Origin: Balneolia bacterium
GTDB lineage: Bacteria; Bacteroidota; Rhodothermia; Balneolales; Cyclonatronaceae
Length of the DNA stretch: 15,440 nt
Assembly (NCBI GenBank): GCA_003566395.1
Contig: PXDL01000037.1
Span: 1-15,440, forward strand
Reading direction: 5' to 3'
Positions 15,217 through 15,440 of the stretch are shown here, piece by piece; position 1 is the stretch's first letter; every line of letters starts with the position of its first letter. The notes under the pieces are model-generated. The model saw nothing but the letters and a program-made list of their open reading frames with translations. It did no database searches and had not been told where the DNA came from. The position numbers and the translations under genes are program-made.

Positions 15217-15440
15217 TCATGAAGCATGGCCCGATTCTTCCTCCAATCGTACGGTCTTCAGCAGTCTCCGTTTTGTGGAAGAAATTAAGGCATGTATAAC
15301 CGGTACGATGAAAAGGGTAAAAATGGATGCGAAAAACAGCCCGCCGATTACCGTTCGCGCCAGGGGACTCCAGGTTTCGGAGCCTTCACCGATTGCAAGG
15401 GCCAGCGGAACCATGGAGAAAATCGTGGTCAACATGGTCA
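15217..15440 (-). CDS. RND-family efflux transporter, C-terminal fragment (partial, 5' end outside window)
   Basis: The reading frame enters from the right edge of the window and ends at TGA (15219-15217). The methionine at 15435 is internal to the protein, because the frame stays open to base 15440. The visible segment (MLTTIFSMVPLALAIGEGSE..., then SPLARTVIGGLFFASIFTLFIVPVIHALI) matches the last two membrane helices of AcrB/MexB/CzcA-type inner-membrane pumps, where the family consensus is of the form MTT-x-x-T-x-x-GMLPLA-x-G-x-G-x-E, PLA-x-x-VIGG, and T-L-x-x-x-P-V-x-Y. A short charged cytoplasmic tail follows. Such pumps use proton motive force to expel drugs, metals or lipids through a three-part complex. 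The substrate cannot be told from this fragment. Any adaptor or outer-membrane gene lies outside the window. Confidence 0.9.
   Translation of the reverse strand, partial: TMLTTIFSMVPLALAIGEGSETWSPLARTVIGGLFFASIFTLFIVPVIHALISSTKRRLLKTVRLEEESGHAS

Overview
This is a core housekeeping locus of a bacterium, running from the tail of an EF-Tu gene through the classic tuf - tRNA-Trp - secE - nusG - rplK - rplA - rplJ - rplL - rpoB - rpoC cluster, all on the + strand. Three accessory genes follow. The RpoB and RpoC sequences (no large bacterial-subgroup split, RpoB 1276 aa, RpoC 1429 aa, rifampicin-region wording FMDQTNPLAELTHKRR) look like the Bacteroidota/Rhodothermota/Balneolota (FCB) side of the tree. 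The mid-range base composition and visible Shine-Dalgarno sequences before several genes make a Balneolota-type organism my best guess. This is inference from remembered family sequences, not a search result.

Layout. 1-167: 3' end of tuf. 191-263: tRNA-Trp(CCA). 286-1028: secE and nusG, overlapping by 4 nt (ATGA). 1115-3236: ribosomal proteins L11, L1, L10 and L7/L12. 3237-3398: a 162-nt spacer holding two successive strong hairpins, the second with a U-tract, which looks like the attenuator/processing region that separates ribosomal-protein from polymerase expression. 3399-11582: rpoB and rpoC, both starting at TTG codons preceded by Shine-Dalgarno sequences. 11618-11660: a strong intrinsic terminator closing the operon. 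About 11708-14707: a soluble multidomain hybrid histidine kinase (PAS-GAF-HisKA-HATPase-degenerate REC-REC-HPt). 14755-15060 (-): a small YtxH-like membrane-anchored protein. 15217-15440 (-): the C-terminus of an RND-family efflux transporter that runs off the window edge.

How they work together. EF-Tu, the ribosomal proteins and RNA polymerase subunits are the growth-rate machinery. SecE is the small subunit of the protein-export channel, and NusG couples polymerase to elongation and termination control. The spacer hairpins at 1050-1086 and 3263-3359 are the most likely points of differential control inside this long operon. The kinase is transcriptionally insulated from rpoC by the terminator and carries its own phosphorelay modules, but no partner regulator lies beside it. 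The last two genes, on the opposite strand, concern the envelope and show no obvious link to the operon.

I found no mobile element, CRISPR array or evidently new system. The items worth a second look are non-coding: RNA hairpins in the operon spacers, a helix flanking the tRNA, and an inverted repeat bracketing a candidate promoter upstream of the YtxH-like gene. The two-receiver design of the kinase, with one apparently defective receiver, also deserves attention.
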